A stretch of DNA of 64,000 nucleotides from Acidovorax kalamii (GTDB taxonomy: Bacteria > Pseudomonadota > Gammaproteobacteria > Burkholderiales > Burkholderiaceae_C), in contig NZ_NOIG01000004.1 of NCBI RefSeq assembly GCF_002245625.1, positions 248,001-312,000 of the forward strand, given 5' to 3'. The notes below the pieces were generated by a model. The model saw nothing but the letters and a program-made list of their open reading frames with translations. It did not search any database and had not been told where the DNA came from. Of this stretch, positions 27,709 to 36,339 are shown piece after piece. The translations under genes were made by a program, and so were the position numbers. Position 1 is the first letter of the stretch, and each line of letters opens with the position of its first letter.

Positions 27709-28503
27709 ATGCCCGCCTTGATGCACCTGTCCGACCTGCACTTCGGGGCGCACGACCCCGAGGTATGTGCGGCTGCACAGCGCCTGGCACAGCGGCTGGG
27801 TGTGGCCCTGGTCGTGGTCTCAGGCGACCTCACCCAGCGCGCCACCGCCAGCCAGTTTGCGCAGGCCGCGCGGTTTGTGCAGGGCCTGCATGCGCGCGGC
27901 ACGCTGGTGCTGGCGGGCAACCACGACCTGCCGCTGTTTGCCTGGTGGCTGCGCTGGGGCCGGGCCTACGAGCGGTTTGCCGAGCAGTTTGGCGTGGACC
28001 AGGAGCCTGTGCGCCAGATGGGCCCCTTCTATGTGGTGGGCGTGAACACCACACGCGCCTGGCGGCACGAACGTGGCAGCCTGTCGTCCGCACAGATCGA
28101 TCACGTGGCCGTGCTGCTGGCGCGGGCCCCGCCCGAGGCCTGGCGCATCGTGGCCAGCCACCACCCCCTGGTGGCGCGCGATGCCAGCGACCGTGCCCAC
28201 CGCCCGCACCGCGCCGATGAAGCCCTGCAGCGCTGGCGCATAGCCGGTGCGCAGATGCTGCTGTCGGGCCATGTGCACGAGCCCGGTGTGCTGCAGCCCC
28301 TGCCCGGCCTGTGGGCCAGCCGCGCGGGCACGGCGGTGTCGCGCCGCCTGCGGCACGGTTGCCCCAACAGCCTGGTGGTGCTGCGCGAAGAAGTGTCGGG
28401 CGAGGCACCCAGCCAGCGCCTGCGGGTGGCCGAGCGCTGGGATTACGACAGCACCATCGGAGAGTTCGCCTGTGTGCTGCGCCAGCCTGTGATGCCCGGT
28501 TGA
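27709..28503 (+). CDS. Calcineurin-like metallophosphoesterase
   Basis: 264 residues. All metal motifs are present in order: HLSDLHFG (D-x-H), SGDLTQRA (GD), LAGNHDLPLF (GNHD), ASHHPL and SGHVHEPG (GHxH). Class III cyclic nucleotide phosphodiesterase-like. It is probably cotranscribed with the upstream lipid kinase and may act on a cyclic nucleotide or a phospholipid product; the context does not decide which. Confidence 0.92.
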   Translation: MPALMHLSDLHFGAHDPEVCAAAQRLAQRLGVALVVVSGDLTQRATASQFAQAARFVQGLHARGTLVLAGNHDLPLFAWWLRWGRAYERFAEQFGVDQEPVRQMGPFYVVGVNTTRAWRHERGSLSSAQIDHVAVLLARAPPEAWRIVASHHPLVARDASDRAHRPHRADEALQRWRIAGAQMLLSGHVHEPGVLQPLPGLWASRAGTAVSRRLRHGCPNSLVVLREEVSGEAPSQRLRVAERWDYDSTIGEFACVLRQPVMPG

Positions 28504-28522
28504 AGCGTTCTTCAGTCCTGCC

Positions 28523-28551
28523 ACCCAAAAAAAAGGGCACCAAAGGTGCCC
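28523..28551 (-). terminator. Rho-independent terminator of the porin gene
   Basis: On the minus strand GGGCACC-TTT-GGTGCCC followed by eight T. It lies about 30 bases after the porin stop. Confidence 0.88.
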
Positions 28552-28582
28552 TGAAACTTGGAGACAACCGTTGTGATGTGGC

Positions 28583-29767
28583 TTAGAACCGGTGTCGCAA
28601 CCCCACGGCAAAGCTGGTGCCTTGAGCGCTGACCACCGAGGGTGGCGCAGGCAGCGTGCGGGTCTGGGTGCTGTCGCGCATCACCATGGCGTACAGGTCC
28701 GTGCGCTTGGACAGGAAATAGTCGTACCCCAAGGTGAACACCTTGCGTTCCACGTTGCCGCCCGCCACCGTGGCGGGCACGGGGCCCACGGTGTCGCTGG
28801 TGCGGCGCACGGCGTAGCCTGCCAGCACACGGCCTGCGCCCACGGGCATGGATGCACTGATGTCCCATACGCGGTATGAAACGTTGAGCGGCGCAGCAGC
28901 CGTGCCCCGGTTGTCGATGCGGCCCAGGTGGGCGAACAGCTTGACCACCTCGAAGTCGTACGACGCGGCCAACTGCCAGGCGCGGGTGTCGTTGGGCGAG
29001 GTGCCGTCGGCAAAGGTGCCGGGGTTCTTCTTCACGATCTGCCATGCCAGCGATGCGGCCCACGGGCCTCGGGCGTAGGCCAGGCGCGCAGCGTTGTTGC
29101 CGCCGCCCTGGCCTTCAGAGATAGCGTGCGCCACCGAGGCATTGAGGCCTGCAATGCTGGGGCTGTCATACACCACCGAGTTGGCCCATGCCGTGCCACC
29201 GGTGAGCGGGCTGCCGATGAAGGTGACCAGGTTCAGCGGCCCCAGCACGGTGGAATCGCCCAACGCGTTGGAGGTGATGGCGTTCAGGAACAGCAGCGAT
29301 GTGACGTTGCCCAGCCGCACGCGGCCCCAGTCGCGGTGCGACACGCCCACCCAGGCGGCGCGCGAGAACACCGGGTCGGCCGCCACATTCACGGGCGCGG
29401 GCAGCGCGTCGCTGCGGCCGGTGGCGCCGGAGTCGTTGCGCACAAAGGACGACAGCTCGAACTGCGCAGACAGCCCGCCGCCCAGGTCTTCGGTGCCGCG
29501 CAGGCCCCAGTGGCTGGTGGACATGCCGCCACCGTCCAGCTTGGTCACGGCGCGGTCTTGCGCATTGATGCCTGCGGCGGGGCCCGCGAAGCGGCCCACG
29601 GCGACATCGACCAGGCCATACACCTGCAGGCCGGGGCCTGCTGCGGGTTGGGCTTGTGCGGCGAGTGTGGTGGCAGACAGGGCTGCGGCGGTGCTCAGGG
29701 CGCGTGCCCAATGCAGGCGGGCCCGAGAGTGGAAGGGTTGGGGCGCGGGAGAGGTGCGAGGTTTCAT
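28583..29767 (-). CDS. Outer-membrane general porin (gram-negative porin family)
   Basis: 394 residues from ATG 29767 (MKPRTSPAPQPF); an upstream ATG at 29797 is possible. A signal peptide ends in AAQAQ, then VYGLVDVAVGRF, the standard first strand of Burkholderiales trimeric porins. Other marks are SHWGLRGTEDLGGGLSAQFELSSF and the C-terminal FAVGLRHRF with terminal Phe for barrel assembly. Single-gene unit with its own terminator. Substrate unknown. Confidence 0.94.
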   Translation of the reverse strand: MKPRTSPAPQPFHSRARLHWARALSTAAALSATTLAAQAQPAAGPGLQVYGLVDVAVGRFAGPAAGINAQDRAVTKLDGGGMSTSHWGLRGTEDLGGGLSAQFELSSFVRNDSGATGRSDALPAPVNVAADPVFSRAAWVGVSHRDWGRVRLGNVTSLLFLNAITSNALGDSTVLGPLNLVTFIGSPLTGGTAWANSVVYDSPSIAGLNASVAHAISEGQGGGNNAARLAYARGPWAASLAWQIVKKNPGTFADGTSPNDTRAWQLAASYDFEVVKLFAHLGRIDNRGTAAAPLNVSYRVWDISASMPVGAGRVLAGYAVRRTSDTVGPVPATVAGGNVERKVFTLGYDYFLSKRTDLYAMVMRDSTQTRTLPAPPSVVSAQGTSFAVGLRHRF

Positions 29768-30065
29768 GGTGTCTTTCGATGGCGGAGGGACAAGCAAAGG
29801 GCGAACCGGTCCACGGCGCAGCCATGGCTGTTCCGAAAACGCAGTTCAAACGGGGGCGGGCGTCAGCGCGTTGTGTGCGCCGGTTCGCGGCGGCTAGGGC
29901 GCGCCGGTCTGCCGCGCCGACGCCTGGGGTGGGGCGGCGGCGCAGGGCCCCAGCCACCGGGGGTGGCGGTGGGCCGGGGCCAGGAAAATGGGCGTGGCTG
30001 TGCCAGGCATGCGGCGCTCGCGCGGCAGTGCTGTAGTGGGAGCGGGGGATGTCAGCTGCTTGGCG

Positions 30066-30809
30066 TCAGTGCACTGCGCCTTCACAGGCGCCGCGCATGC
30101 CTTGTGCGATGAAACGCACCAGCAGCGGCCCTGCCGTGGCTTCGTCGCCGGGCTGGTTCTGGCCGTACGACAGGCGCTCGATGCGCTGATCGTTCACGTG
30201 GTGCAGAAGGGCCCCCAGTGCAAACTGGTAGCACCACGCGGCCTGGCTGCGCGTGGCCTGGGGCAGGGCGGCTGCAATGGCATCGATGAACGCATGGGCC
30301 AGTGGGTCGAACAGCTCGCGGATGATGGGCTCGTCTTCTTCCAGGTGGTCGTTCATGCCGCGCGACAGCAGTCGCAGAAAGTGGTGGCCTGCGGGCTGGC
30401 TGGCGACTTCCAACACGGGCAGCACAAAGGCCTTGACGATTTCGTCCAACAACTGGCCGGGCGGTGCCTTCTGCTGGGCATCGGCCAGCGACTTGAGCCG
30501 CACATCGATGTAGCCCGCATGCGCGCGGAAGATGGCGTGGTACAGCGAGAGCTTGGGGCCGTAGTAGTAGCCCACCAGCGCCAGCGGCACACCGGCTTCG
30601 TCGGCAATGTCGCGGATCGACACGCCATGAAAACCGCGCGTGGCAAACAGCCGCTCGGCCGCCTGCAGGATGTTGGCCTGGCGGTTGGGGGCGAGTTCTT
30701 CTTCGCTGGTGGCGCTGCGGGCCGCAGCACGCTTGCGCGCCGGGGCTTTCGCGGCAGGGGCTGCGGGCACGGCGGCCGCAGTCTGGGGGGTGGAGCGGGA
30801 TTTGGGCAT
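30066..30809 (-). CDS. TetR-family transcriptional regulator
   Basis: 247 residues from ATG 30809 (MPKSRSTPQTAAAV), after a long Ala/Lys-rich N-terminal tail. The helix-turn-helix is ILQAAERLFATRGFHGVSIRDIADEAGVPLALVGYYYGPKLSLYHAIF. Divergent from the Bug/cyclase/FAH operon, with two dyads in the shared 170-base gap, so it most likely represses both. The ligand is probably a substrate of that operon. Confidence 0.92.
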   Translation of the reverse strand: MPKSRSTPQTAAAVPAAPAAKAPARKRAAARSATSEEELAPNRQANILQAAERLFATRGFHGVSIRDIADEAGVPLALVGYYYGPKLSLYHAIFRAHAGYIDVRLKSLADAQQKAPPGQLLDEIVKAFVLPVLEVASQPAGHHFLRLLSRGMNDHLEEDEPIIRELFDPLAHAFIDAIAAALPQATRSQAAWCYQFALGALLHHVNDQRIERLSYGQNQPGDEATAGPLLVRFIAQGMRGACEGAVH

Positions 30810-30816
30810 AGGCTGA

Positions 30817-30834
30817 TTTATACGGCTGTATAAA
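30817..30834. promoter_or_regulatory. Probable TetR operator 1
   Basis: Perfect inverted repeat TTTATAC-GGCT-GTATAAA directly upstream of the TetR gene, in the divergent gap. Confidence 0.65.
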
Positions 30835-30872
30835 TTTATTGAACACTCGTACAAACCCCAGTCGATTTGAAT

Positions 30873-30888
30873 TTGTACGTTCGTATAA
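30873..30888. promoter_or_regulatory. Probable TetR operator 2
   Basis: TTGTACG-TT-CGTATAA, an inverted repeat with one mismatch, similar to operator 1. A half copy CGTACAAA lies at 30848-30855. Confidence 0.6.
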
Positions 30889-30978
30889 TTTTTTCATGCC
30901 ACCCGCTGCAGGCCAGCTCATGCAGGGCTTGCGGGGCTTCGCTGCAAATTCCATCCAATCCAACCGGAGACAGACACC

Positions 30979-31971
30979 ATGATCACCCGCCGCTGTTTTA
31001 CCCAGCTTTCTGCCGCCCTGCTGCCCACCCTGGGCGGTGCTCCTGCCGCCTGGGCGCAGGCGGGCAAGGACGCCATGCCCGACATGGCGCGCATCATCTC
31101 GGGCTTTCCGGCCGGGGGCACGGCCGATGCGCTGGCGCGCCGTGTGGGCGACCGCATGCGCGGCCACTACGCAGCATCCTTGGTGGTGGACAACAAGCCT
31201 GGCGCAGGCGGGCAGATCGGCATCCTCAACCTGCGCGACAGCCCGGCCGATGGCACCAGCCTGCTCATCACGCCGTCGTCCATGCTGTCCATCTACCCCT
31301 ACACCTACCCCAAGCTGCGGTACACGCTCGACGACGTGGCGCCCGTGTCACTAGGCGCCATGTTCGACCACGGCCTGGCCGTGGGCCCCGGTGTGCCCGA
31401 CAGCGTGCGCACGCTGGCCGACCTGCTGGACTGGATGCGCGCCAACCCCGGCAGCGCCAACTACGGCAGCCCCGGTGCGGGCTCCATGCCGCACATGGTG
31501 GGCGTGCTGCTGGGGCAGTTCAGCAAGATCGACATGCGCCATATCGCCTACCGGGGCACGGTGCCCGGCATGCAAGACCTGCTGGGCGGGCAGATCCCTG
31601 CGTTCTGGGGGCCGATTGGCGACTACCTGCAGCATGGCAAGGGCGGCAAGCTGCGCGTGCTGGCCATTGCGGGCAGCAAGCGCTCGCCGTTCCTGCCGCA
31701 GGTGCCCACGCTGACGGAGTTGGGCTACCCCCTCAAGGTCAGCGAGTGGTACGGCTTCTTTCTGCCTGGCAAGGCCACTCCCGAGACCATCAAGCGCGCA
31801 TCCGATGCCCTGCAGGCTGCGTTGAGCCAGCCCGAGGTGGTGGAGTACGGCAAGCAGTACGGCCTGGAGGTCAAGCCCTCCACCGCCGCGCAACTGGCGC
31901 AGATGCTCAAGGCCGATGCCGACCAGTGGCGCGGCCTCATCAAGCAGACCGGCTTCACGGCCGAATCCTGA
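30979..31971 (+). CDS. Bug-family (tripartite tricarboxylate transporter) binding protein
   Basis: 330 residues with a Tat-like or Sec signal (MITRRCFTQLSAALLPTLGG..AWAQ). Bug/TctC features: FPAGGTADALARRVGDRM, VVDNKPGAGGQIGILNLRDSPADG and YGSPGAGSMPHMVGVLLG. Such proteins are periplasmic carboxylate or aromatic-acid receptors, very numerous in Comamonadaceae and usually without nearby TctAB. First gene of an operon with a cyclase-family hydrolase and an FAH hydrolase. Confidence 0.93.
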   Translation: MITRRCFTQLSAALLPTLGGAPAAWAQAGKDAMPDMARIISGFPAGGTADALARRVGDRMRGHYAASLVVDNKPGAGGQIGILNLRDSPADGTSLLITPSSMLSIYPYTYPKLRYTLDDVAPVSLGAMFDHGLAVGPGVPDSVRTLADLLDWMRANPGSANYGSPGAGSMPHMVGVLLGQFSKIDMRHIAYRGTVPGMQDLLGGQIPAFWGPIGDYLQHGKGGKLRVLAIAGSKRSPFLPQVPTLTELGYPLKVSEWYGFFLPGKATPETIKRASDALQAALSQPEVVEYGKQYGLEVKPSTAAQLAQMLKADADQWRGLIKQTGFTAES

Positions 31972-32005
31972 TCGCCTGGTTTCGACCTTTCCACCCGACC
32001 CTGCC

Positions 32006-32839
32006 ATGACCACCACGCTCGCCACACCTGCGCGCCGCATCGTCGATATCTCGATGCACCTTGAAAACGATGTTGTCTCCGACCCGCCCGGCCTGGGGCC
32101 GCGCATCCACTACATCGACCACCAGATGAGCTTTGCGGACCTGGCGCAGTTCTTCCCTGGCTTGAAGAAGGAAGACCTGCCCGATGGCGAATCCTGGGCG
32201 GTGGAGGAGGTGCAGCTCAACACCCACAACGGCACCCACCTGGACGCGCCCTACCACTTTGCGTCCACCATGGACGGCGGGCAGCGCGCGTTGTCCATCG
32301 ACGAGGTGGATCTGAACTGGTGCTTTCAACCCGGCGTGAAGCTGGACTTTCGCCATCTGCCCGACGGCTACGTGGTGCAGGCCGCCGATGTGGAGGCCGA
32401 ACTCGCCCGCATCGGCCACACGCTGCAGCCGCTGCAGATCGTGGTGGTCAACACCCGCGCCGGCAGCGCCTACGGCACGGCGGGCTATACCCGAGCGGGT
32501 TGCGGCATGGGCTACGAGGCCACCATGTACCTGCTGGAGCGCGGCGTGCGCCTGACCGGCACCGATGCCTGGAGCTGGGATGCCCCCTTCGCCTATACCG
32601 CGCAGCGCTATGCCGAAAGCGGCGACGCATCGCTGATCTGGGAGGGCCACAAGGCCGGGCGCGACATTGGCTACTGCCACCTCGAAAAACTGCACAACCT
32701 GGAGGCGCTGCCCGCCAGCGGCTTCTATATCTCGTGCTTTCCGGTCAAGGTGCGCGGCGCCTCGGCAGGCTGGACGCGGGCCGTGGCTATTTTTGACCCG
32801 GTGCTGCCGCTGCAGCCTGCCGCCGGAGTGGCGCCATGA
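32006..32839 (+). CDS. Cyclase-family metal hydrolase (kynurenine formamidase-like)
   Basis: 277 residues from ATG 32006 (MTTTLATPARRIVDISM). The family signature H-x-G-T-H-x-D is in NTHNGTHLDAPYHF, and a second metal site is in GTDAWSWDAPF. Relatives open amide or lactone rings (N-formylkynurenine, isatin). It overlaps the FAH gene by ATGA, so the two are translationally coupled. The joint reaction is probably hydrolytic ring opening followed by C-C cleavage or keto-enol chemistry. Confidence 0.9.
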   Translation: MTTTLATPARRIVDISMHLENDVVSDPPGLGPRIHYIDHQMSFADLAQFFPGLKKEDLPDGESWAVEEVQLNTHNGTHLDAPYHFASTMDGGQRALSIDEVDLNWCFQPGVKLDFRHLPDGYVVQAADVEAELARIGHTLQPLQIVVVNTRAGSAYGTAGYTRAGCGMGYEATMYLLERGVRLTGTDAWSWDAPFAYTAQRYAESGDASLIWEGHKAGRDIGYCHLEKLHNLEALPASGFYISCFPVKVRGASAGWTRAVAIFDPVLPLQPAAGVAP

Positions 32840-33873
32840 AACTCGCCACCCTGCGCGATGACCAGCGCAATCGCCAGCGCGATGGCCGCCTGGTGGTCGT
32901 GTCGGCCGATGCCCGCCGTTGCATCGATGCCAGCCCGGTGGCCCCTACGCTGCTCGATGCCCTGGAGCGCTGGAGCGTGGTGGAGCCCGCGTTGCACGAC
33001 CTGGCCCGTACGGTGAATGCGCCCGCCGCCCAGGGCGCCATGCCCTTTGATGTGCGCCAGTGTCTGGCACCGCTGCCGCGCACCTGGCAATGGCTGGACG
33101 GCTCGGCCTTTTTGAACCACGGCCACCTCATGGAGCGCGCCTTCAAGGTGCCGCCGGTGGCCGACTTCGAGACCATTCCGCTCATGTACCAGGGCGCGGC
33201 CGACGACTTCCTGGGCCCACACGACGATGTGGCCCTGCCGTCCGAAGCCGACCAGATCGACTTTGAGGGCGAATTTGGCGTGGTGCTCAGCGAAACCCCC
33301 CTGGGCGTCGCCGCCGAAGAGGCGCTGCAGCATGTGCGCCTCATCGTGCTCATCAACGACTGGAGCCTGCGCGCCTTCGGCCCGCGCGAGGCCAAAAGCG
33401 GCTTCGGCTTTGTGCAGGCCAAGCCCTCCACCGCATTCGCGCCCATCGCCGTCACGCCCGACGAACTGGGCGCAGCGTGGACCGGCGGCCGCGTGCACCT
33501 GCGGTTGCAGACGCAGCGCAACGGCGAATGGTTTGGCCACCCGCACGGCGGTGCCATGCACTTTGACTTCGGCCAGCTCATCGCCCATGCAGCGCGCACG
33601 CGCAGGCTGTCAGCAGGCACCCTGATCGGCTCGGGCACCGTGTCGAATGCGGATGTGGCGGTGGGCTCGTCCTGCATCGCCGAGCGCCGCATGGTCGAGG
33701 CGCTGGCCGACGGCGCGCCGCACACACCATTTCTGCGCTTTGGCGAGCGGGTGCGCATGGTGGCGCTGGACGGGCAGGACCAGCCCGCGCCGTTTGGCGT
33801 GATCGATCAGATGGTGGTGCCGTGCGGCGCTGCTGGCCCGGAGCGGATGAGTATTGAGAATGCTACTGATTAG
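32836..33873 (+). CDS. Fumarylacetoacetate hydrolase-family protein
   Basis: 345 residues. FAH fold with metal and catalytic residues in DFEGEFGVVLSETP (E-x-E) and VLINDWSLRAFGPREAKSGFGFVQAKPSTAFAP, and GSGTVSNADVAVGSSCIAERR near the end. Cleaves a beta-diketone C-C bond or acts as a hydratase/decarboxylase in aromatic-ring catabolism. Third gene of the TetR-controlled cluster. Confidence 0.92.
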   Translation: MKLATLRDDQRNRQRDGRLVVVSADARRCIDASPVAPTLLDALERWSVVEPALHDLARTVNAPAAQGAMPFDVRQCLAPLPRTWQWLDGSAFLNHGHLMERAFKVPPVADFETIPLMYQGAADDFLGPHDDVALPSEADQIDFEGEFGVVLSETPLGVAAEEALQHVRLIVLINDWSLRAFGPREAKSGFGFVQAKPSTAFAPIAVTPDELGAAWTGGRVHLRLQTQRNGEWFGHPHGGAMHFDFGQLIAHAARTRRLSAGTLIGSGTVSNADVAVGSSCIAERRMVEALADGAPHTPFLRFGERVRMVALDGQDQPAPFGVIDQMVVPCGAAGPERMSIENATD

Positions 33874-34243
33874 ATAGCTGTTGGGGCATGATGGTCGAGC
33901 GGTAGAGGCCAAAAAACCTTGGATTTTTCTCACTCCAGTCCACCCGGCCTTGCCTTGGGTTTGGTTGGCCACTTCAGCTTCCATGGCTCGCAGCCTTGGT
34001 TTTTCCTCCCTCTCCCCTCGCGGGAGAGGGTTGGGGAGAGGGGGCTGGTCGCTCAGGGGCCCGGCGTCGCCCCCTCTCCTCCGGCCCCTCCCAACCAGGG
34101 GCGAGGGGTCACGCCAAGCCAGCTTCCGCCGCGCGGCCCCGGGGTGTTTTCACCGGTTGACCAGCCGGTGGGCGGCGCCTATTCTGGCTGGCAGGAGGCC
34201 CGTGATGCCCCCATACCAACACACTCCCCACCTCCCTCGCGCC
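33874..34243. other. Intergenic region with dispersed repeats
   Basis: About 370 bases without a supported gene. An ATAGCT module (GATTAGATAGCTGTTGG, 33868-33884) is followed by a palindromic pyrimidine/purine repeat (34007-34110) of the CCTCTCCC...GGGAGAGG type. The cyclase frame is open through it, but no conserved protein features appear before ATG 34244. Confidence 0.6.
34007..34110. repeat. CTCTCCC/GGGAGAGG intergenic repeat, copy 1
   Basis: CCCTCTCCCCTCGCGGGAGA (34010-34029) and its neighbours form nested hairpins. A second copy lies at 40998-41092 with the same order of blocks (palindrome, GGGGAGAGGG, CCCCTCTC, GGCCCCTC). Confidence 0.7.
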
Positions 34244-35326
34244 ATGCACAAAGAATTCCACCACGACGCCGTGCGCCGCCTGCAGTCGCTGATCGAGCGC
34301 GAGACCGGGACGACCCTTTCCGACGCGGCGCAGGCCGAGATGGCCAGCATCCTGCACGGCATGCAAAGCCCCGATGGCGGGGTCAGCGAGGGCCTGGACG
34401 TGGTGCCGCGCGAGGTCACCATCCTGCTGGCTGACCTGCGCGGGTTCACCGCGCTGTCGGGCTCACAGCCCGCAGCCGTAGTCATTGCGGCGCTCAACCG
34501 CTGCCTGGCGCGGCTGTCCGAAGTGGTGTTCAAGTACCAGGGCAGCATCGACAAGTTCATGGGCGACTCGATCATGGTGCTGTTCGGCGCACCCGTGGCG
34601 CGCGACGACGATGTGGACCGCGCATTGCTCTGCGCCGTAGAGATGCAGATCGCCATGCGCGAGCTGAACCTGGCGCACCTGCGCGAGCGGCTGCCCGAGG
34701 TCTTTCTGGGCATTGGCGTGAACACGGGCACGGTGATGGCGGGGCGTTTTGGCTCGGACGTGTATTCCGAATACACCGTGATCGGCGAGGCCGTCAACCT
34801 GGCCTCGCGCATCGAGGCGCTGAGCCTGCGTGGCCAGGTGCTCATCAGCGACTCCACCTACCAGCGCTGCTGGGGCCTGGTGTCCGCGTCGGCGCCGATG
34901 CAGGTCTATGTCAAAGGCCGCACGCAGCCTGTGAGCCTGCGCGAGCTGATCGCCATTCCCTCGCACAAGCTCAAGGTGCCGCGCCAGGAGTTTCGCCGCA
35001 GCCACCGCGTGGACGCACGCCTGCCCTGCCTGTGCCAGCGCATGCAGGACAAGATCGTGGTGCCCCACATCGTGCACGGCGCCATCCGCGACATCGGCTA
35101 CCACGGCCTGCTGGTCGAGCTGATCGAGCCGCTGGAGCCGCACAGCGAGGTCAAGCTGGAGTTTGAGCTGCCGCTGGTGGACTACCGCGTGGCCGATGTG
35201 TATGCGCGGGTCATCACCCTCAAGCCAGAGGGCGACGAATGGGTGGCCGGGCTGGAGTTCACCTCCATCAGCGCCGAATGCCATGCCAAGGTGCAGATGT
35301 TTGTGCAGCTATTGGTAGCGCACTGA
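34244..35326 (+). CDS. Class III nucleotidyl cyclase fused to a PilZ domain
   Basis: 360 residues from ATG 34244 (MHKEFHHDAVRRLQ). The catalytic domain (about 55-240) has REVTILLADLRGFTALS (first metal Asp), KFMGDSIMVLFGAP (second metal Asp), GIGVNTGTVMAGRFGS and YTVIGEAVNLASRIEAL. The C-terminal 110 residues resemble PilZ: RRSHRVDARLPC (RxxxR) and later GLLVELIEP and EWVAGLEF. The PilZ D/NxSxxG motif is replaced by DIGYHG, so c-di-GMP binding is possible but not sure. This would join cAMP synthesis and c-di-GMP sensing in one soluble protein. Confidence 0.88.
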   Translation: MHKEFHHDAVRRLQSLIERETGTTLSDAAQAEMASILHGMQSPDGGVSEGLDVVPREVTILLADLRGFTALSGSQPAAVVIAALNRCLARLSEVVFKYQGSIDKFMGDSIMVLFGAPVARDDDVDRALLCAVEMQIAMRELNLAHLRERLPEVFLGIGVNTGTVMAGRFGSDVYSEYTVIGEAVNLASRIEALSLRGQVLISDSTYQRCWGLVSASAPMQVYVKGRTQPVSLRELIAIPSHKLKVPRQEFRRSHRVDARLPCLCQRMQDKIVVPHIVHGAIRDIGYHGLLVELIEPLEPHSEVKLEFELPLVDYRVADVYARVITLKPEGDEWVAGLEFTSISAECHAKVQMFVQLLVAH

Positions 35327-35336
35327 CCGGCGCGGG

Positions 35337-35352
35337 TGTGCCCCGGGGCACA
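35337..35352. terminator. Perfect 16-base palindrome between convergent genes
   Basis: TGTGCCCCGGGGCACA in the 27-base gap between the cyclase and dehalogenase stops; no T-tract, so termination is only possible. Confidence 0.35.
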
Positions 35353-35353
35353 T

Positions 35354-36082
35354 TCAACAGCCCAGCATCTGCGCCAGATCGTTTAGGTCTTTGGCGTGCA
35401 GATCGTTGCCCGGCTGTGGCGTGCCGTCCTTGGGCCGGGCAGCGCCCAGCTCCAGGGGGCGCTCGATGTAGGCGGTGCGCAGGCCGCAGGCCCGCGCGGC
35501 GGCCAGGTCGTCATGGTGGGTGGCCACCAGCGCCACCTGCTCGGGCGGTACATCAAACACGCGGGCCACGCCCAGGTAGGTATCGGGGTGGGGCTTGTAG
35601 GCCTTGAAGACCTCGGCGCTCAGCACACAGTCCCACGGCAGACCGGCGTGCTTGGCCATGTTGGTCAGCAGGCCGATGTTGCCGTTCGACAGCGTGGTGA
35701 TGGTAAAACGTTTTTTCAGCCGCGTCAGGCCCTCCGCGCTGTCGGGCCAGGCATGGAGCCGGTGCCACACGCGGTTGAGGTGGCGGCGCTCGGCCTCGGG
35801 CAGGTGCGCCAGGCCAAAGCGCGGCAGGATCTCGTCAAGGATGCTGCGGTGCAGGTCGTCCACCAGCGTCCAGCCCCGTTCGCCCCGCATCACCTGCGCC
35901 ATGGCGGGTTGGTAGCCCGCGCGCCAGGCCAGCGCAAACGCATCGCCATCCACCGCCGGGTACAGCGCCTGCATCTCGCGCACGATGCTGCCGTGCCAGT
36001 CCACCACGGTGCCGAAGATGTCGAAGGCCAGCACCTGGACGGTGCGGGCGATGGTGTCTGCTGTGCTCGGGCTGATGCTCAT
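35354..36082 (-). CDS. Haloacid dehalogenase, type II
   Basis: 242 residues from ATG 36082 (MSISPSTADTIARTVQ) with AAGGACA upstream. HAD motif I AFDIFGTVVDW (nucleophile Asp), motif II TTLSNGN, motif III lysine in VFKAYKPHPDTYLGV and motif IV VATHHDDLAAARACGLRTAYIERP. This pattern is that of L-2-haloacid dehalogenases, which hydrolyse 2-haloalkanoates to hydroxy acids. It stands alone on its strand; substrate not proven. Confidence 0.9.
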   Translation of the reverse strand: MSISPSTADTIARTVQVLAFDIFGTVVDWHGSIVREMQALYPAVDGDAFALAWRAGYQPAMAQVMRGERGWTLVDDLHRSILDEILPRFGLAHLPEAERRHLNRVWHRLHAWPDSAEGLTRLKKRFTITTLSNGNIGLLTNMAKHAGLPWDCVLSAEVFKAYKPHPDTYLGVARVFDVPPEQVALVATHHDDLAAARACGLRTAYIERPLELGAARPKDGTPQPGNDLHAKDLNDLAQMLGC

Positions 36083-36339
36083 TGGCTGTCCTTGCAAAAA
36101 AGGGGGAGGGGGCGAGTAAGGAGGAGTCAGCCTAACAGCCCTGGTGGTGGGCATGTGTTCAGTGCAAGGCATGCCCCCGCACCAGCAAGTCCGCGCAGGG
36201 CATGTTATGGTTACCAAATTCGGGTTTACCCCCGTAACTGCGTTTCTTCTTTGGGCCCGTTCCCGCCCCAGAACCCTTACTGATTCTTGCGCTGCGCCAT
36301 CATCTGCCGCAGCGGCTTGCCCCTGTTGTTGCCCTTGCC

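Noticed and set aside
25477-27753. Long minus-strand frame (758 codons) covering the PAP2 gene and the opposite strand of the lipid kinase
   Set aside because: Only the 3' part from ATG 26352 has PAP2 features; the upstream part is antisense to the lipid kinase.
29656-30036. Plus-strand frame upstream of the porin
   Set aside because: Arg/Ala-rich, no start signals, overlaps the porin signal-peptide region; treated as porin promoter region with no gene.
33881-34243. N-terminal extension of the cyclase-PilZ gene
   Set aside because: The open frame runs through repeat sequence; no conserved residues precede ATG 34244.
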